This document shows positions 8,217-21,800 of a stretch of 64,000 bases of DNA, one piece after another. Source of the DNA: Halopseudomonas salina (GTDB lineage: Bacteria > Pseudomonadota > Gammaproteobacteria > Pseudomonadales > Pseudomonadaceae); NCBI RefSeq assembly GCF_008641105.1, contig NZ_VTTI01000008.1, positions 122,328-186,327 of the forward strand, given 5' to 3'. Position 1 is the stretch's first letter, and each line of letters begins with the position of its first letter. The translations under genes and the position numbers were made by a program. Below the pieces are notes generated by a model. That model did not search any database. It worked only from the letters and a program-made list of their open reading frames with translations, and had not been told where the DNA came from.

Positions 8217-9851
8217 TCACCTGCCCCAATCCCAGCTCAAACGGGCATAGAGAACCCAGTCATCCTGGTCCGGGAGAATATCGTCCAACGCGCTGGCATA
8301 GGTCATGCTCGCCGAGAAGCCCTTCACACCCGTCCAGCCAAGGCCCAGACCTACCGCTTGTGCTGTCTGCGCAGGGTTTTTCGAGCGCACCGTGCCAAAG
8401 TCATAGAAAACAAACGGGTCGAGTTCACCGCCCAGCGCGTTCATGCCCCGGTAATGGGTCTCGAGACTGGTCTGGATGCCGTAATCCCCGCTGATCAGAC
8501 CCGGCGCATAGCCCCGAACCGATGTTGGCCCACCAATGGAGTAGGCCACAGCGCCGGGCAGCGCCTCTTCATTGGTGAATTGATAATCCATCTGCGCCAA
8601 CCCGTACCAGTCGGACTGGCCGTACTGGTAATAGGCGCTGGCATCGCCATTCAATACCGCAAAGCTCTTGTCACCGTCAGTGGCTGCCTGGTTCTGCGCG
8701 GTCACCCATCCGGCCAGCTGCCGGGCGGATATCTGCCAGCCCGAGCCAAGCCAGGTCATTTGAGCGCCGGTACTCAGTTTGCTGATGGTGTAGTCACTGA
8801 TGTCCTCTCCAAGCACCGAGGTCGAGGAGTTCGAGTACATCGCCGAACCGAGCGCGTTGAGCCAGAAATGGCTGGATGAGATGGCAAGCCAGGACGCATC
8901 GAGCGTCATGCTGGTCGAGTCTCCCTCTACCGCCAGATCCTTGAAGTCACCCTCGGTCACCTCTGACCGGTTGACCGCAAGACTGCCGCCAAGACGCCAG
9001 CGGCTGGCCTTCACCGGCGCGCTGTAAATCGCCGTGACGGACTGGTTGCCTGCCGATGCCAGCGCATACAGCAGTCCGCGGTCATTCCCTGTAAACACAC
9101 TCTGGCGGCGGTAGATCGCCCCCACTTCTGCTTCGCCGGAACTGGCATAGCCGTAGTTGTCGACAAACAGCTGCACTGTGTTGCGCAGCGGCTCATCGAC
9201 GACCACGACAATATCCGTGAGACCAAAGTCCTTGCCCGCGCGTAACTCGGCTTCCAAACGCGCATCATTGACCCGGTTGAACTCCAGGATATTGTTTTCC
9301 AGGGCATTCATGTCAACCAGGGTCTTGTCAGCCGCGAATGGCACCCATTCCCGCACGTAGGGTTCGGCAAGGTAACTGTTGCCCTCGATAACCATCTCGC
9401 CAAGCTTGCCCTCAACCAGGCGAATGATCACCACACCGCCTGTCACGGCCTGCTTGGGCAACAGGGCGGTCGCCGTATAAATGCCTTTTTCCCGGTAGGC
9501 CGTGTTGATCTGCGTAACCATCCGATTCAGATCAGACAAGCGTGTTTGCTGGCCCAGGTAGGGCAGCACAATGGTTTTCAGCTCCTGTGCTGAGAGCAAC
9601 TCCGACTGGGTAAAACGCACGCTATTGAGAATAAAGGCAGGCCCCTCATCGGGCGTCTCGATAACCTCGGGCGCAATCGGCGACTCTTCACGCTGCTGCA
9701 ACTCCCTGCGTTCCTGCAGATTCTGCTCCCGACGCAGCAGCTCCCTTTCCCTGCCCGCAGGGCCAGCCACTCCGGGGAGTGATTGAGCCTGGACACTCGG
9801 GATGAGCATGCTGAGTAACATCACCTGCCGGCATAAACGCCAATAATTCAT
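8217..9851 (-). CDS. TpsB outer-membrane transporter (ShlB/FhaC/HecB family)
   Basis: A 544-residue two-partner-secretion pore of the Omp85/TpsB superfamily that exports the adjacent TpsA adhesin across the outer membrane. A signal peptide ends near SVQA-QS. A charged helical plug or linker rich in R, E and Q follows (about residues 33-55). Two POTRA domains cover about residues 70-220 (FILNSVRFTQSELLS begins the first). The rest is a beta barrel that includes the conserved SVRGY loop motif near residue 445 and closes with an aromatic final strand, LSWDWGR. ATG at 9849-9851 follows AGGAATATCG. It begins 42 bases after the end of tpsA on the same strand, so it is cotranscribed with its partner; tpsA lies upstream. 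Confidence 0.93.
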   Translation of the reverse strand: MNYWRLCRQVMLLSMLIPSVQAQSLPGVAGPAGRERELLRREQNLQERRELQQREESPIAPEVIETPDEGPAFILNSVRFTQSELLSAQELKTIVLPYLGQQTRLSDLNRMVTQINTAYREKGIYTATALLPKQAVTGGVVIIRLVEGKLGEMVIEGNSYLAEPYVREWVPFAADKTLVDMNALENNILEFNRVNDARLEAELRAGKDFGLTDIVVVVDEPLRNTVQLFVDNYGYASSGEAEVGAIYRRQSVFTGNDRGLLYALASAGNQSVTAIYSAPVKASRWRLGGSLAVNRSEVTEGDFKDLAVEGDSTSMTLDASWLAISSSHFWLNALGSAMYSNSSTSVLGEDISDYTISKLSTGAQMTWLGSGWQISARQLAGWVTAQNQAATDGDKSFAVLNGDASAYYQYGQSDWYGLAQMDYQFTNEEALPGAVAYSIGGPTSVRGYAPGLISGDYGIQTSLETHYRGMNALGGELDPFVFYDFGTVRSKNPAQTAQAVGLGLGWTGVKGFSASMTYASALDDILPDQDDWVLYARLSWDWGR

Positions 9852-9893
9852 TCGATATTCCTGGTTGTGAAACGGCCATCCGTGATCGGCTGG

Positions 9894-12800
9894 TTATCTG
9901 GACGAAATTTCCAGCAACTCCTCATCCGCCGGGGGTAACTCAGCGTCCTCATTAGCGCCTGGTGCACCCGTGTTAACGGCGCCTGGGCCGAAGCTCATCG
10001 GGCTCGAATAGGTCGCTGTGTTCGGATACCCGGGCATGCCGAGGCCTGTCTCCCAGAGTCCGGTTTCACTGAGCTGGGTCTGCATGTTGTACTCTGCGCT
10101 GAGTCGCTGGAAGGCGAGCATCTGCAGATCCTGCGGCACACCTGGCTTGTAGAGGAACATCACCAGCGGATCGGCATAGCGGGTAGGCAGGGCATTGGTG
10201 CGCAACTCAAAGCCCAGCGTATCCAGCCAGAACACTGCATCGGGCGACATCAGTTGCCCGTTCACATTCAGTGGCCGCGGATCATAGTTGTTCATGTTCA
10301 ACGTCAGACCGGCCGTCTGGATAGCCAGGCTCTCAACCACGAATGCCTCGTCCAGATTCAGCTCGCCGTCCACGCTCAACGAGCCCGTTTTGGATTTGAA
10401 ACCAGCCACATTGAGTTTGCCGGTGTTGACCACCTGCACATTGATCTGGTCGGCAACGCGCCCCTCGAATCCGCTCAGGGTCATATAGGTGTTGGCGGCG
10501 CCCTTGCTGTTTACCCCGACATCAATGGTGGGCGCCTCGAGAATCAACGGCCCGCCCCCATTCAATTCGATCTGACGAACGTTCAGACCCTGACTGGCTG
10601 CCAGCTTGCCTTGCTGCATGACAATCAGATCGCCGTCTATGGCGCCGTCTACCCACAGGTAGGGATTACCGATCAGCTCACCAAAGGTCAGGCTGCCATT
10701 GACGCGCAATTTTACATTGCCATTGCGAGCCCGCAGGAAGGGTGAGTAGAGACCTTGCTCGGCGACAATATTGATATCGCCATCGAGGGTTTCCGCCGAC
10801 AACCAGGGCATATCGATTACCAGCGGATCACCAATGCCGGTCACGGCGCTGATGCTGCCCTGGGAATTGGCGCCTGTGGCACGCAGGTGCACCGGTGTGT
10901 CACTGCGCCCGGCAATGTTGCCGCCACTGATCAGGCGAACCGCATCGGCGCCGTTCCAGTCGGTCTGCAGGGCCGCCAGTTGCATGTCGCCGGTGGTGGC
11001 AATACGCAGCTGGCCGGTCGCATCGAGACGTGAGCCAGCATCCATTGTCAGCCTGGCTGCCTGAACATCGACCTTAGCACCGGATTCAACCAGAGCACCG
11101 GTGGCCAGGGCAACGGTGCCCACTGCGCCCACATTCAGGTCGTCAGCGCTGGATACGGCTCTGTTGAACCGAACGCTACCAGCGCTGCTCAGTTCGGTCC
11201 GCCCACCGGATTCAACGAGGCCCAGAACGATGTCACCCGATTGGCTGGTGACCTTGAAATCACCCGCACTCTGGACTGTGGAATCGACGTGCAGCGCAAT
11301 CGCACTGCCGTTCAGGATGATGCCGTCTACAGTCGAGGTCAGGCTCGCAGCCTCGCCCGCCACCAGCATCCCCGTACCACCATTAAGGGCCAGCGAGCTA
11401 CCTGTCATCGCTGACTGTGCTTCTATACCTGTGGATGCCAGCACGTCGATATCCAGGGCCTTTACCGGGCCCGCGAACAGCACACTGCCGGTAGTCGAGT
11501 CGACATCCAGATCGCCACCGAAGGTCAGCGCTTGCATGGAGATGTTGCCGATAGCTGTCAGTACAGCCTCCCCACCTCCCTGCAAGGACGAGCTATCACT
11601 CATGCTGATGCTCTGCGCATCGGCAATCAGATCACCCCGGGCAGTAACGACACCCTCTGTTTCCAGCGCGCCTGTAGCCAGTAACGCGAGGTCGCCGTTG
11701 GTTGTAGCCAGATTGCCCACGCTCAAGGCACCGGCAGTCGCTTCCAGCCTTGCACTTCCGGCGCTGACTTCCACCGCAGCCAGCTGAATGGCAGACGCGG
11801 AGATCTCCAGCTCGTCGGAGACATTAACCTGCGGTGCTCCGCTGGCGCTCAGCGCGCCACCCAGATCGAGGCGCAGGCTGGCGGCAGTCAGGTCGCCGGC
11901 CAGATCAACAGCGCCGACCGACTTCAGGTCAAAACGCTGATCTACCGTCACATCACCCAGGGTGAAGAGTGTGGTATCGCGCACGTCCAGCCAGGCATTG
12001 GCTGCATCCACGCTGAGTGCGCCGGCCCCGGACACTCTCAGATTCAGCCAATCGACAGAGCTACCCAGATCATTCACGCCTGCATCCAGCTTGATGCCGG
12101 AACCCTGCAGGAAGTGGTTGGCGTCGTAACCGAGGATATCGCGATCGTTGGACAACGACAGCATACCGCCGGCACCCACGGAGCCCACCAGCAAGTTGCC
12201 GCCACTGTGCCGGAGGTAGAGATCACCGGCGGCTCCGGCCTGACGCAAGGCGCCTGACAGCTGCACATTCATCGCCTGGGCAGCAGAACCTATCTCACCC
12301 TGGGTATTGGCCAGGTACAGATCATGCGCCTTGATATTGTTGACCCCGGCTTGCGCCGCTATCGCACCATCCACGATCAGGCGAACGTCTGCATCGGTAG
12401 AGACTATTTCACCCACGGTCAGAGAGGCGGCCGACTCGATAAAGATCGCATCCCGCGCGGCAACGTTGAGCGCGCCGGAGGTATCTACCTTGATCGGATC
12501 CACCTGCTTGACCGTCAGGGTGACCGCGTTATCGGTAAGCACAGTGGAAATATCCCCTGGCCCGGCCGACAGTAATGCAGATTTCTGTTCATTGGAGATG
12601 GTGGCCGTATTGTCACGCGGCACACTGAAGACCAGATCGGCCAGGTTCTTGCCAACGCTCCCGCTGTTGGCTTGCAGATGAATATTCGAGGAGACGATGT
12701 TGGCCTCGCGATCGGTCAGCTGCCCCGACGCATCGGCACTCAATGCGGCAGCGGAAATACTGATATCCAGCTGGCTCTGCTTCCAGGTCGACCCTTCTAC

Positions 12801-15800
12801 CATCCTGGCGTACCAGTTGCTGGCGGCATCGATCTCCAGCCGGAAGCTGTCGTCGTAGGCACTGGTCAGGAGCGCGCCGTAGTCGTAGCCAACCAGCGTA
12901 CCCTTTTGTTCCTTGCCGACGGCATCCGCCACGTTGGCGTAACTGTCCGGCGTGGCCACCTGGTCGATAAACCAGGCGTCCAGGGCCTGATACTCTGCCT
13001 TGACCTTGGCTGTCAGCTGCGTGACGTCTGTAGTGCCATAGCGGATTTTCATGGCATCAAGATAAACAGCATCGATCGCAAAGCCGCTGTCACTGGCATC
13101 GGTCAGACGCTGCTTGAGCATCCAGTAGGTGTGGTATTTGCTGTTGAACTGATTTTCGTAGGCGGTCACCGCGCGGTCACCGGCGGTGCCGCTGAGCAGG
13201 TTCAGGGAATCCCATACCGAGGCCTCGTAGGCCAGTTCCTGCTCCGACTTCTGCTGCTGTTCAAGCGCATTGGTCAGGCTGCCATCGCCGAGCCTGAGTA
13301 CAACATTGTCGTTGGCCTCGATACGCTCGACCTGCAGATCACCCGTCGCCTGGGAGACCACGATGTCGTTGGCCGCACGCAGGGAGACGGCTCCGGTCGA
13401 AGCGATATTGACGAAATTGTAGGTGGCCGGATCACCCAGCGTGCCCAGGCTACCGATACTGCCCGACAGACTGCTGAGATCGATGGTGTTGGCCGAGATC
13501 AGGGTGTTGCCATCCTTGGCGACAATGCTCTTATCCACCGTACCGAGGATGCCGTATTTCGCTGACAGTTTATCGATGCTCAAGGCCGAGCCCATGGCCG
13601 TGGCGTTGAAAGCCAGTGAGCCGTTATCGGACTGCAAGGCCAGTTCATTGGTGGTGATCGACAGCAGGTTGCCGGTGCTACCTATATCGCCATTGGCCTG
13701 AATACGGGTAGTCCCCGAGGTAATAGAGGACGCACTGGATGCGGTGAAGTCGGCATCGGTAACGATATTGGTGACACCGCTCGGGTTATAGATGTTGCCG
13801 GTCAACTGAATCGGTGAATGCGAGTCGACACTGATATTACCTTCCGCCACCCCGGTGAACTGGAAAAGGATCGAATGGTCCGCCTTGACGTAGGTGTGCG
13901 TATCCATGTCCATCCGCGTGGGGATACGGACAACTGGATCAGCGTTGGTCAGACCGGTGCCATAGTACTTGCTGTAGCTTAGAATCCATTTGAAAGCGGT
14001 TGCCGATTGGCTGCCGTAGTCATAAGTCTGCTTCAGATATTGCGCGGCGACACCGCCGGAACAGGCTTCGGGCTTCGACGCACAGGAGGTGTAATAGCTG
14101 TCTTCAGTATTCCAGTCGGTGGTGTACACCCACTCGCCGACAGTGGTCGGGTATTTCGACAGGTAGCCGTCCGGCACATCGGTGTAGGTTCGACCGACAG
14201 TCGCGCCTTCGCGGATATAGAACAGCTGTCCGGCCAGCGGGTTGTAGGTCATGCTCGATGTGGTGCCGTTGCCACCATAACTGCCCATATCGACCGACGA
14301 GTTCGGGTCAAGATGCGACACCGCCCAGGCATCGGTCTGGTACTGACGGATCTGGTTGCCCGGGTTGTGGATATACCACTGCGAGACAGTGTTCGACTTG
14401 TTCAGGTCGGTGATCCGAATCACTCCGGTAGCGTCCTCACCGGCGCTCAAGGTGCCTATGTTCAGCTGGGTGTTGGAATCGTTATTGATGGCGATCTGGC
14501 CCAGTCCATCCTTGACGATGATCTTGCCGTCCGCCCCGGTCGAGGAAATAGCCGCGCGAATGGCTACATAACCACCGCCGCTGACCGGCACATCGTCAAT
14601 CCCCAGTGTTCCCGAGCCCACGTCATACTTCAGCTTGATTTCCGAGGTGCCGGCTGCATTGGCGATGTCGAAGGTATAGGTGTTGATCCGGTAGTAGTCT
14701 GGATCGTAGTCCGGGCGGAAGAAGACCGGTTGATAATCCGGATTGAGCACCCGCAGGGTTTTGGTTTCTCCGGGCGTCAGGCTGAGGGTATCGCCGGCGG
14801 CCAGGCCCGCATCCCTGACATACTGCTCGATCTTGGCGTCAAAACCCGTTCCCACGTTGACCGACCAGCTGTTGTCGGTGCCCACCACGATGGCGCCGTT
14901 AATGTCCAGGCGCTTGGCGTTGATAATGACCTTTTCGGCAATAATCGAGGTACCGGTATCGCCCAGCTTGGTTTTAACCTGTGCATAGGTGGCAGTCTGC
15001 GACAGTTTATCCTGATAGTTCAGGACTGGCCGGAATCTCCATTGAGAGCCGCCACGTGAGCTGTCATCCGAGTTGAAATAGAAGGTCACAGGATTCGCGC
15101 CGGTGTATTCGGCGCTGTCGCTGAAGCCCCAGTTGAAATAGATATTCATCTCGTCATAGCCATAGGGCGACGACTGGTAGTACGGGTTCTGGACGCCGCC
15201 GTTGCTCAAGGCGCGACCGACAAACCAGTCATTGAATGCCGGCGCTCCCGTAGCTGTAATCGCCGTCGAATACCTGTCGTTCAGATAGAACTGCACGAAG
15301 TCGATGGCGTTCGCGGGCTTCCATTGCTTGGTGAAGTTGATCAGCGCATCAGGGTCGCGACCGTAGGTCTGCTCAAGATTCGGGTTATTCAGCAGCAGGC
15401 TGCCGTTGTCCACATTCAGGTTGACTGCATTGGCCTGGATCAACGCCTGCTGGATCAGGTCCCCTTCGGCCACCGAGATATTCACGCTGGACAGCAGGTT
15501 GGTCAGGTTGCCATTGACGATAACGTCGGCACTCTTGAAGTTCGCGCCGGTGGGGGCGTGGTTGACGTAAATACCCGACTGGCTGCCCGCCTGCTCGTCG
15601 ATAAAGGCGCTGTCCAGATTGGCACCCCCGTTGACGAATACATTGCCCCCGGTCTGGTTGGCGATTTCCAGATTCGCCAGCATCAGGTGACGGTCGGACA
15701 GGTTGTTGATAGTGATGTTCGCATTACCCTTGGCGGTAAAGGTAGGCGTCACCCCGGTAGCCATGTTGATGGAACCAGCCGTGAGACTCACGTTCCCGGC

Positions 15801-18800
15801 GGAGGCACGCACATCGGCCACCTTGATAGCGAAGTTTGCCGTTGGCGACAGGTCATTGACGATCGCGGACAGCAGCACCACCTGGGTCCGCAGATCATTG
15901 ATCTCGTCCGTGTATGGATTGCTACCGACGCTGGTGACGTCCGTGCTCTCTGTACCGGTATTCGTGCCGGTGGCTACGCCATCCCCGTCACCGAGCGTTG
16001 TACCATCGGTCACCGCCTCTGTCGTGGTCCAGGCTTGCAAGACCGCGATCTGTGCATTCAGGTCACTGATATAAGTCTGCAGTTCGGCGCGCGAAGAATA
16101 CTTGGCTGCCTGTTGCTCTGCAGAGCCGTAGCGATAGAGCTGGCGGGTAATGCTACCGGCCTGATTGATGCTCACTGACTGATAGGCATACTGCCCGGCG
16201 GTCACGCTACCGCTGCCATTGAAGGCAAGGAGATTGCTGACAGCCTTGTTGCTGGAACCGAAGGTGTTCTCGGTACTGAACAGCGACAGGTAGGGGTTTT
16301 TCTCAACGCCGGTACCTCTGGCGCTCAAGGCGCCTTCGATAGCACCGATTGCAATATGCCCGTCACTGCCGATAGCGAAGTTGTCGCCGAATACCACCTT
16401 GTTGTCGAGAACGATATCGCCTTCGGCCTTGTTGCCTGCCGGGATCGGTATCGCTGTCCAGTTGTAGATATTGCTGCGGGCATCCGCCACCAACTGGTTC
16501 TGATACAAGCCATCAGAGCCCCGACCGGCAAACAGGCTGATCTGATCGTAGGCATCAATAACAATGTTGTTACCCAGCGTCAGGGTATTGTCGACATCAA
16601 TGTGCACATCGGCTATGCCGCCGGCCACACCGGCGACTGCCCATACGCTGACATTGGCCTCCGCGGCCGCGCTACCACGCGAATAGGTCCCCAGCCCGAT
16701 CTTGCCCCAGGCATTGCGCAGCTGCACACCGTCGCTCAGGGTGACGTTGGTGCGCGCAGCCACATCCACATCCGACTCCGCACCGGCGCCCTGCAGCGCA
16801 CCACCGACCTCTATCACCGCCTTGTCATAGACAAAGAACTCGGTGCCGGCGTCCACCGTAATGCCCTTGCGATAGCCTTGGTGCATCCAGGCCAGATCGG
16901 AGATCTTCAGCACCGCGTTCTCACCGACCTCTACTGCTGCCAGCAGATGCTTGATGTTCTGGCGGGACAAGGCCGCCGTGCCGTTGGCCCCACCGCCACC
17001 CACGCCATAAACGCTGGTGGTGTAACTCGAATCCCAGGGCGTTTGAATCTGCCGGGCCTGGTTCAATGCGTCGATATCGATATCCAGCGCATTCAGACTG
17101 ACATTCTTGCCCAGGACCACCTTGACGTTGGTATCGACATCCACATCCGAGACCGCACCCGAACCGCCCACCACGGACACCGTGGTCGAATCAGTGCCGG
17201 CAAAGAAGTTGACGGCATTGCTTGCACGCATGACCACGTTGCCAGCGTCGATCGGCACGCTGCGGTAGCCGCTGAACCAGTCATCCACCAGCACCGCTGC
17301 GGCGTAATTGCCGTTGGCGTGATCACCGGCCTCGACCACGGCTTCCGCCGCACTACCGGAAACGAAACCACCACCACCGGCAGTGGTGAACGCCTGGTTC
17401 TGATTCTGACTGCTGGCATCCAGAATAAGATCGCCGGTGCGCTCCAGCGTGGCATTCGGGTCCTTGCCGAACTCGACCCGGGTCGAGCTGAACGACTCCG
17501 CCAGACCGACCTGATAACCACCGGCAAAGGCGCCGACAAAGTAACCATCGGCGTCGGCGATCTGTACGCCGGTATGCCGGGCGTAAACTTTGAAGTCGGC
17601 ATCCGGAATAGTGACGTAGTTGCCTACTCTGGCCACTGACTGCGCATTATTGCTTGCGCGGGCTTCTGCGCCGGCGACACCCAGCATCAAGCCGCCGGAA
17701 GCTGCGAAGGCGGCCGCATGCGCTGTTTGATAGTCGGCATCGGAGCCATCGCCAACTTCACTGCGCACCAGTACATCACCGCTGCCGGTGAAGATCACAC
17801 CGTCAGCTACGGTAGCCCGTGCTTCGGCGTCGGTCATGGCGTAGGCGAAGGAGCCGCCCATGGAGTAGCCACCGGATACGGTCACACCATAGGCGCTCGA
17901 ATATATTTCCGGCACTACCTGCGCAGACACATTGACCAGTCCGCTGCCGGTACCAATGGTGCCAAACAGCGTGGCATCGGCATGGGAGTTGTCATGGGCG
18001 TCGGTGACCACGCCCTGGATACCGGCAGAAATACCGCCGGCCAGGGAAAACGCGGTGCTCTTGACCATGCCCGAACTGTTGGCGCTGACTGTCATGTTGT
18101 CGTAGCCGTCGACCAGCTTGCCGGTCTCGCCCAGCAAGGCATCCACGTCGCTGGCCTTCTTCGCATAGCCGTAGCTTACGCCGATGGCGGCGCTACCCAG
18201 ATTGACGTTAAGCGAACCGTCGGTGGCCGAGTCCGGCCGGCCAGGATCGACATCGCCCAGGCGCAGTTCCGTGGTATCAGTCGCGGTGACGATCAGATCG
18301 CCAGTGTCCGAACCGCTGGCCGATGAAACACCTGCCACGACGCGGTTTTCTGCTCGAATATCGACATAGTTGACCACCACGCTGATGCCGCCCAGGCCAA
18401 CCACCACCGATTTGGCTTCGCCGGCCGCATCGTCATCAGACACATTCTCGATAGTGGCACCGACCACCACATTGTCCGCCGTCAGGTTGCTGTCGACGGT
18501 GGCGATGCTCATGTCATACATGCGGGTAATGCCGATCACACCGGCAATACCCGCCGCCGAGATCTGCGCCGCGCCGAGCAATTGGCTGTTGTGCAGCAAA
18601 GCGCGGCTGTTCACGTTCAGGGTATCAACGTCGGTCACGCCACCGGAGACCCGCGCGGCGGTCAGACTTTCACCTTTGATTTTAAGGGACTTGCCGGCAT
18701 CGGTGGTCATGGAGGCCGCCGGTGTTGCCGTGCGTTCAACACTAGCGGCGGGGCCAGCGTCCATGGCGGCGACATCATCGCTGGACAGATGCGTATTGAA

Positions 18801-21800
18801 GCTGGCGGTGTCCGCCTGCAGAACCGAGTTGGCCACGTCCCGTGACACATCGAATTCGTCTTCGGCGTTGGTGCCGTCATCCGCGGTGGTATCGCCTTGC
18901 CCGAAGAGCGCAACACCAATGCTGACCGCCGCGCTGAACTTGCCCGCTGCACCGGCAATACTGGTCAGATCGGTCTGACGTTGCGAGGTGGCATCGATAT
19001 CCAGCAGATCCGCCTTGATGTCGCTGCCAACCACTTCGCTGACTACCTGAGTGCGTCCCAGCACCACGTTGGCGACGGCGCCAATACCTACCTTGGCCCC
19101 CACCCCTACGCCCAATGCGAACTGCCTGGCATCGAGGATTTCCTGGGCGCTTAGAACCACGCTGGTCGCATCGGCAATACCGTTCTTGCCACGGATGCTG
19201 GTGCTGTAACCGCCACCTGCAGGCTTGCCGAAAATACCGGCCCGTGTCTCTCCGGTAAATTCACTGACATCAATCATTGCCGCTGCGCCGAAACCGGCAC
19301 TGATGCCCGCGCCAAAGGCATGACTGTTGACGTTCTCGAGACGCTGGGCATCGACTGTCAGGCTGCCGACATTGACCCGCGTGGTGCGCGTGTCCGTCGG
19401 GTCGTCGAGGTCATTGCCGATCAACGCCTGACTGTCACCGCCGATGAGGTTCACGGCAAGGCCAAAGCCCACCCCGACTTTCCCGCCGATGCCCACGGCA
19501 CCTGCTGCCACGTTGGCTTCCTGACGACGGTCCGAGCTCACCTTCAGGCTGTTGGCCGTAAGAGTGCCGCCAAGCAACCAGGATCGGGTGGTACCCGATT
19601 GCTCGGTAATCACCACCGAGGCCGCGCCGCCCAGACCGCTACCACCGGCGCCCACGCCGGCCGAAACCGCCTGGGCAACCTTGGAGCTGTTGGCGTTGAT
19701 GCTGGCCGCATCGGCCATGACGGTGCTGTCTGCGACGGTAGCTTTGGCCGACTTCTTCTGACTGTTGGTGGCGAAGCCGCCGACGCCCGCATTCTTGCCC
19801 GAGATGGCGATGCCTGCCGATACGGCGAGACCGGCCTCATGGGCGTTGGCACGGACCAGCACATCGGCTCCGCTCTGGTTGTTCACGCCGGCGTTGATCA
19901 CGCTGTTGTTGATGTTTGCGCTGGTTTCACCGGATGAGCTGTTGGTCGCCACATTGACACTGATGGCCAGCGACTCGGCGCCTGCGCCACCCACGGTGAT
20001 GGCCTGCTGCTTGGTGCGACTGGTGGCGTTGACTGCCAGTCCGTCTACGCTTTGCGTGGATTTGTCCAGGTCGAGCAGGGCAAAACCGGTCGTCAGCGCG
20101 TCGCGGTCAACCGGGTCGGCGTTGTTGTCATCGCCGTCATCCTCGGCCTGACCCGAGGTCGACAGGTCCGGCAAGGTGCCGTAGTTGGCCAGCGCGCCGC
20201 TGTCCACGATGATGCTCGCGCCTCTGCCTTCGGCAATCACGTTGGCATTGTCTATTGAAGCCGAGGTGTTGCCATACTCCAGTGCAGTCGCTATTGCCAC
20301 TGCCCCGGCACCATTACCCAGACCGATACCCAGCGCGCCACTGCCGACCAGATTGACGCTGAGCGCGTCGGCGTTGACCGCCACATTATTCCAGGCCTTG
20401 ACGCGCGCGCCTTCAGCGATACGGGCGCTGACATCACCATCAATAATGCCGCTGCTCACCGATCCGGCGAGTGCGCTCTGCTTGGGCGATGCCGCGACCC
20501 CGGCGCTGATGCTCAACAGCCAGTTGTCGCGTACGGCATCGACCATCAGGTTCTGCACCTTCAGCGTGGTGCTGCCCACCGTGACGCCGTCGCCGAGCAC
20601 TGCCGCTTTGACATCCGAGTCGACTCTATTGGTCGCCACGGCGATGCCGCCGGCAGAGCCGCCACCGGAGCCAGCGCCCATCCAGGCAGTGGAAACGCTG
20701 TCGGTGAAGTCATAGGCCTGCACAGTGACCGTGCCGCCAAGGGTGGCGCTGGCATCGGTACTGCGATTGGTGCCAGTATCCTTGATCGCCGCTTCGACCA
20801 GTTGATCAACATTGTTGACGCCGATCGCACCGGCAAAGGCCAGTCCGGAACCACCGGTAGCGCCGATGGCAATGGCATTGCCAACCAGCAGATTGTGATC
20901 ATTGGAAGCGCCGCTGGTGGCCTTGACCAGCACATCGCCGGAGGCCTGCAACGCCGTATTAGCAATATGTGCCTTGGTCGAGTGCTCGTCGGTGCCCACC
21001 AGATTCAGTGCGACTGCCAGGCCACCTGCCTTTCCGGTAGAGCCGGATGTACCCACAGCGACTGCACCAGCGACGTTGACCATGTCCATGTCATTGGTGG
21101 CGGTAACGGCAACCGTCTCGGCGTTGATGCTGCCGCTGTCTGCCCCGTCCCAATCGCCGATTTCCGCAACGACACGGTTGTTCAGGCGGTTGACCGCAAC
21201 CGAACCCACACCCGAATATTTTCCGGTACTGACGCCGACGCCAATGGCCACGCTATACAGCAGGGAGTTGTCCCGCGCATTGACTACCACATCTGCCGTG
21301 CTGGTTGCGCCCTGATTGATGTTCACATCCGCCATGCGCGCGGAGGTATCGCTCTGCACATCGGCGTGGGCATAGGAGATGCCCAGATTGCTCTTGCCGG
21401 CCTGCACCACACCGGCTACGGCGATGATGCGCTTGCCGGCCGAACTGTAGTTGTAGCTAGAGCCTGTACCGTCCTCGTCGGTGAACACCTCGGTGTTGTC
21501 GATAGCATCCGCGCCGCTGAAGTCGAAGTCACTGTTGATCGTGCTGCTACCAAGCCCGGCCAGCAGAGTGTCCAGCGTGGCATTGTCTTCGCCACTGGCA
21601 TTGACGTGCAGCGTCTGCACGCCCTTGATGTCGGTTTTGCTGATCAAGGCCCTGGTGTCGGCACCAATCGAGCCCACCGCAAAGCTGCCGGCAAATCCCT
21701 GGGAATTTTCCACGCCGCCGTTGTAGCCACCGCCTGCCGCGCCGATGCCGATGCTGTTCACTGCACTGGCAGAAACAGTCAGGCTGTCGAAGTTGGTCAG

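Noticed and set aside
8190..8879. 229-codon plus-strand frame opposite tpsB
   Set aside because: A shadow of the TpsB barrel gene without a family match.
9894..10100. A contact-dependent inhibition toxin at the end of TpsA
   Set aside because: No VENN-like boundary, no toxin domain and no small immunity gene follow; tpsB comes directly after.
14007..17639. Long plus-strand frames opposite tpsA (350 and 427 codons)
   Set aside because: They are antisense shadows of a repeat-rich GC-biased gene, have no ribosome sites and resemble no family.
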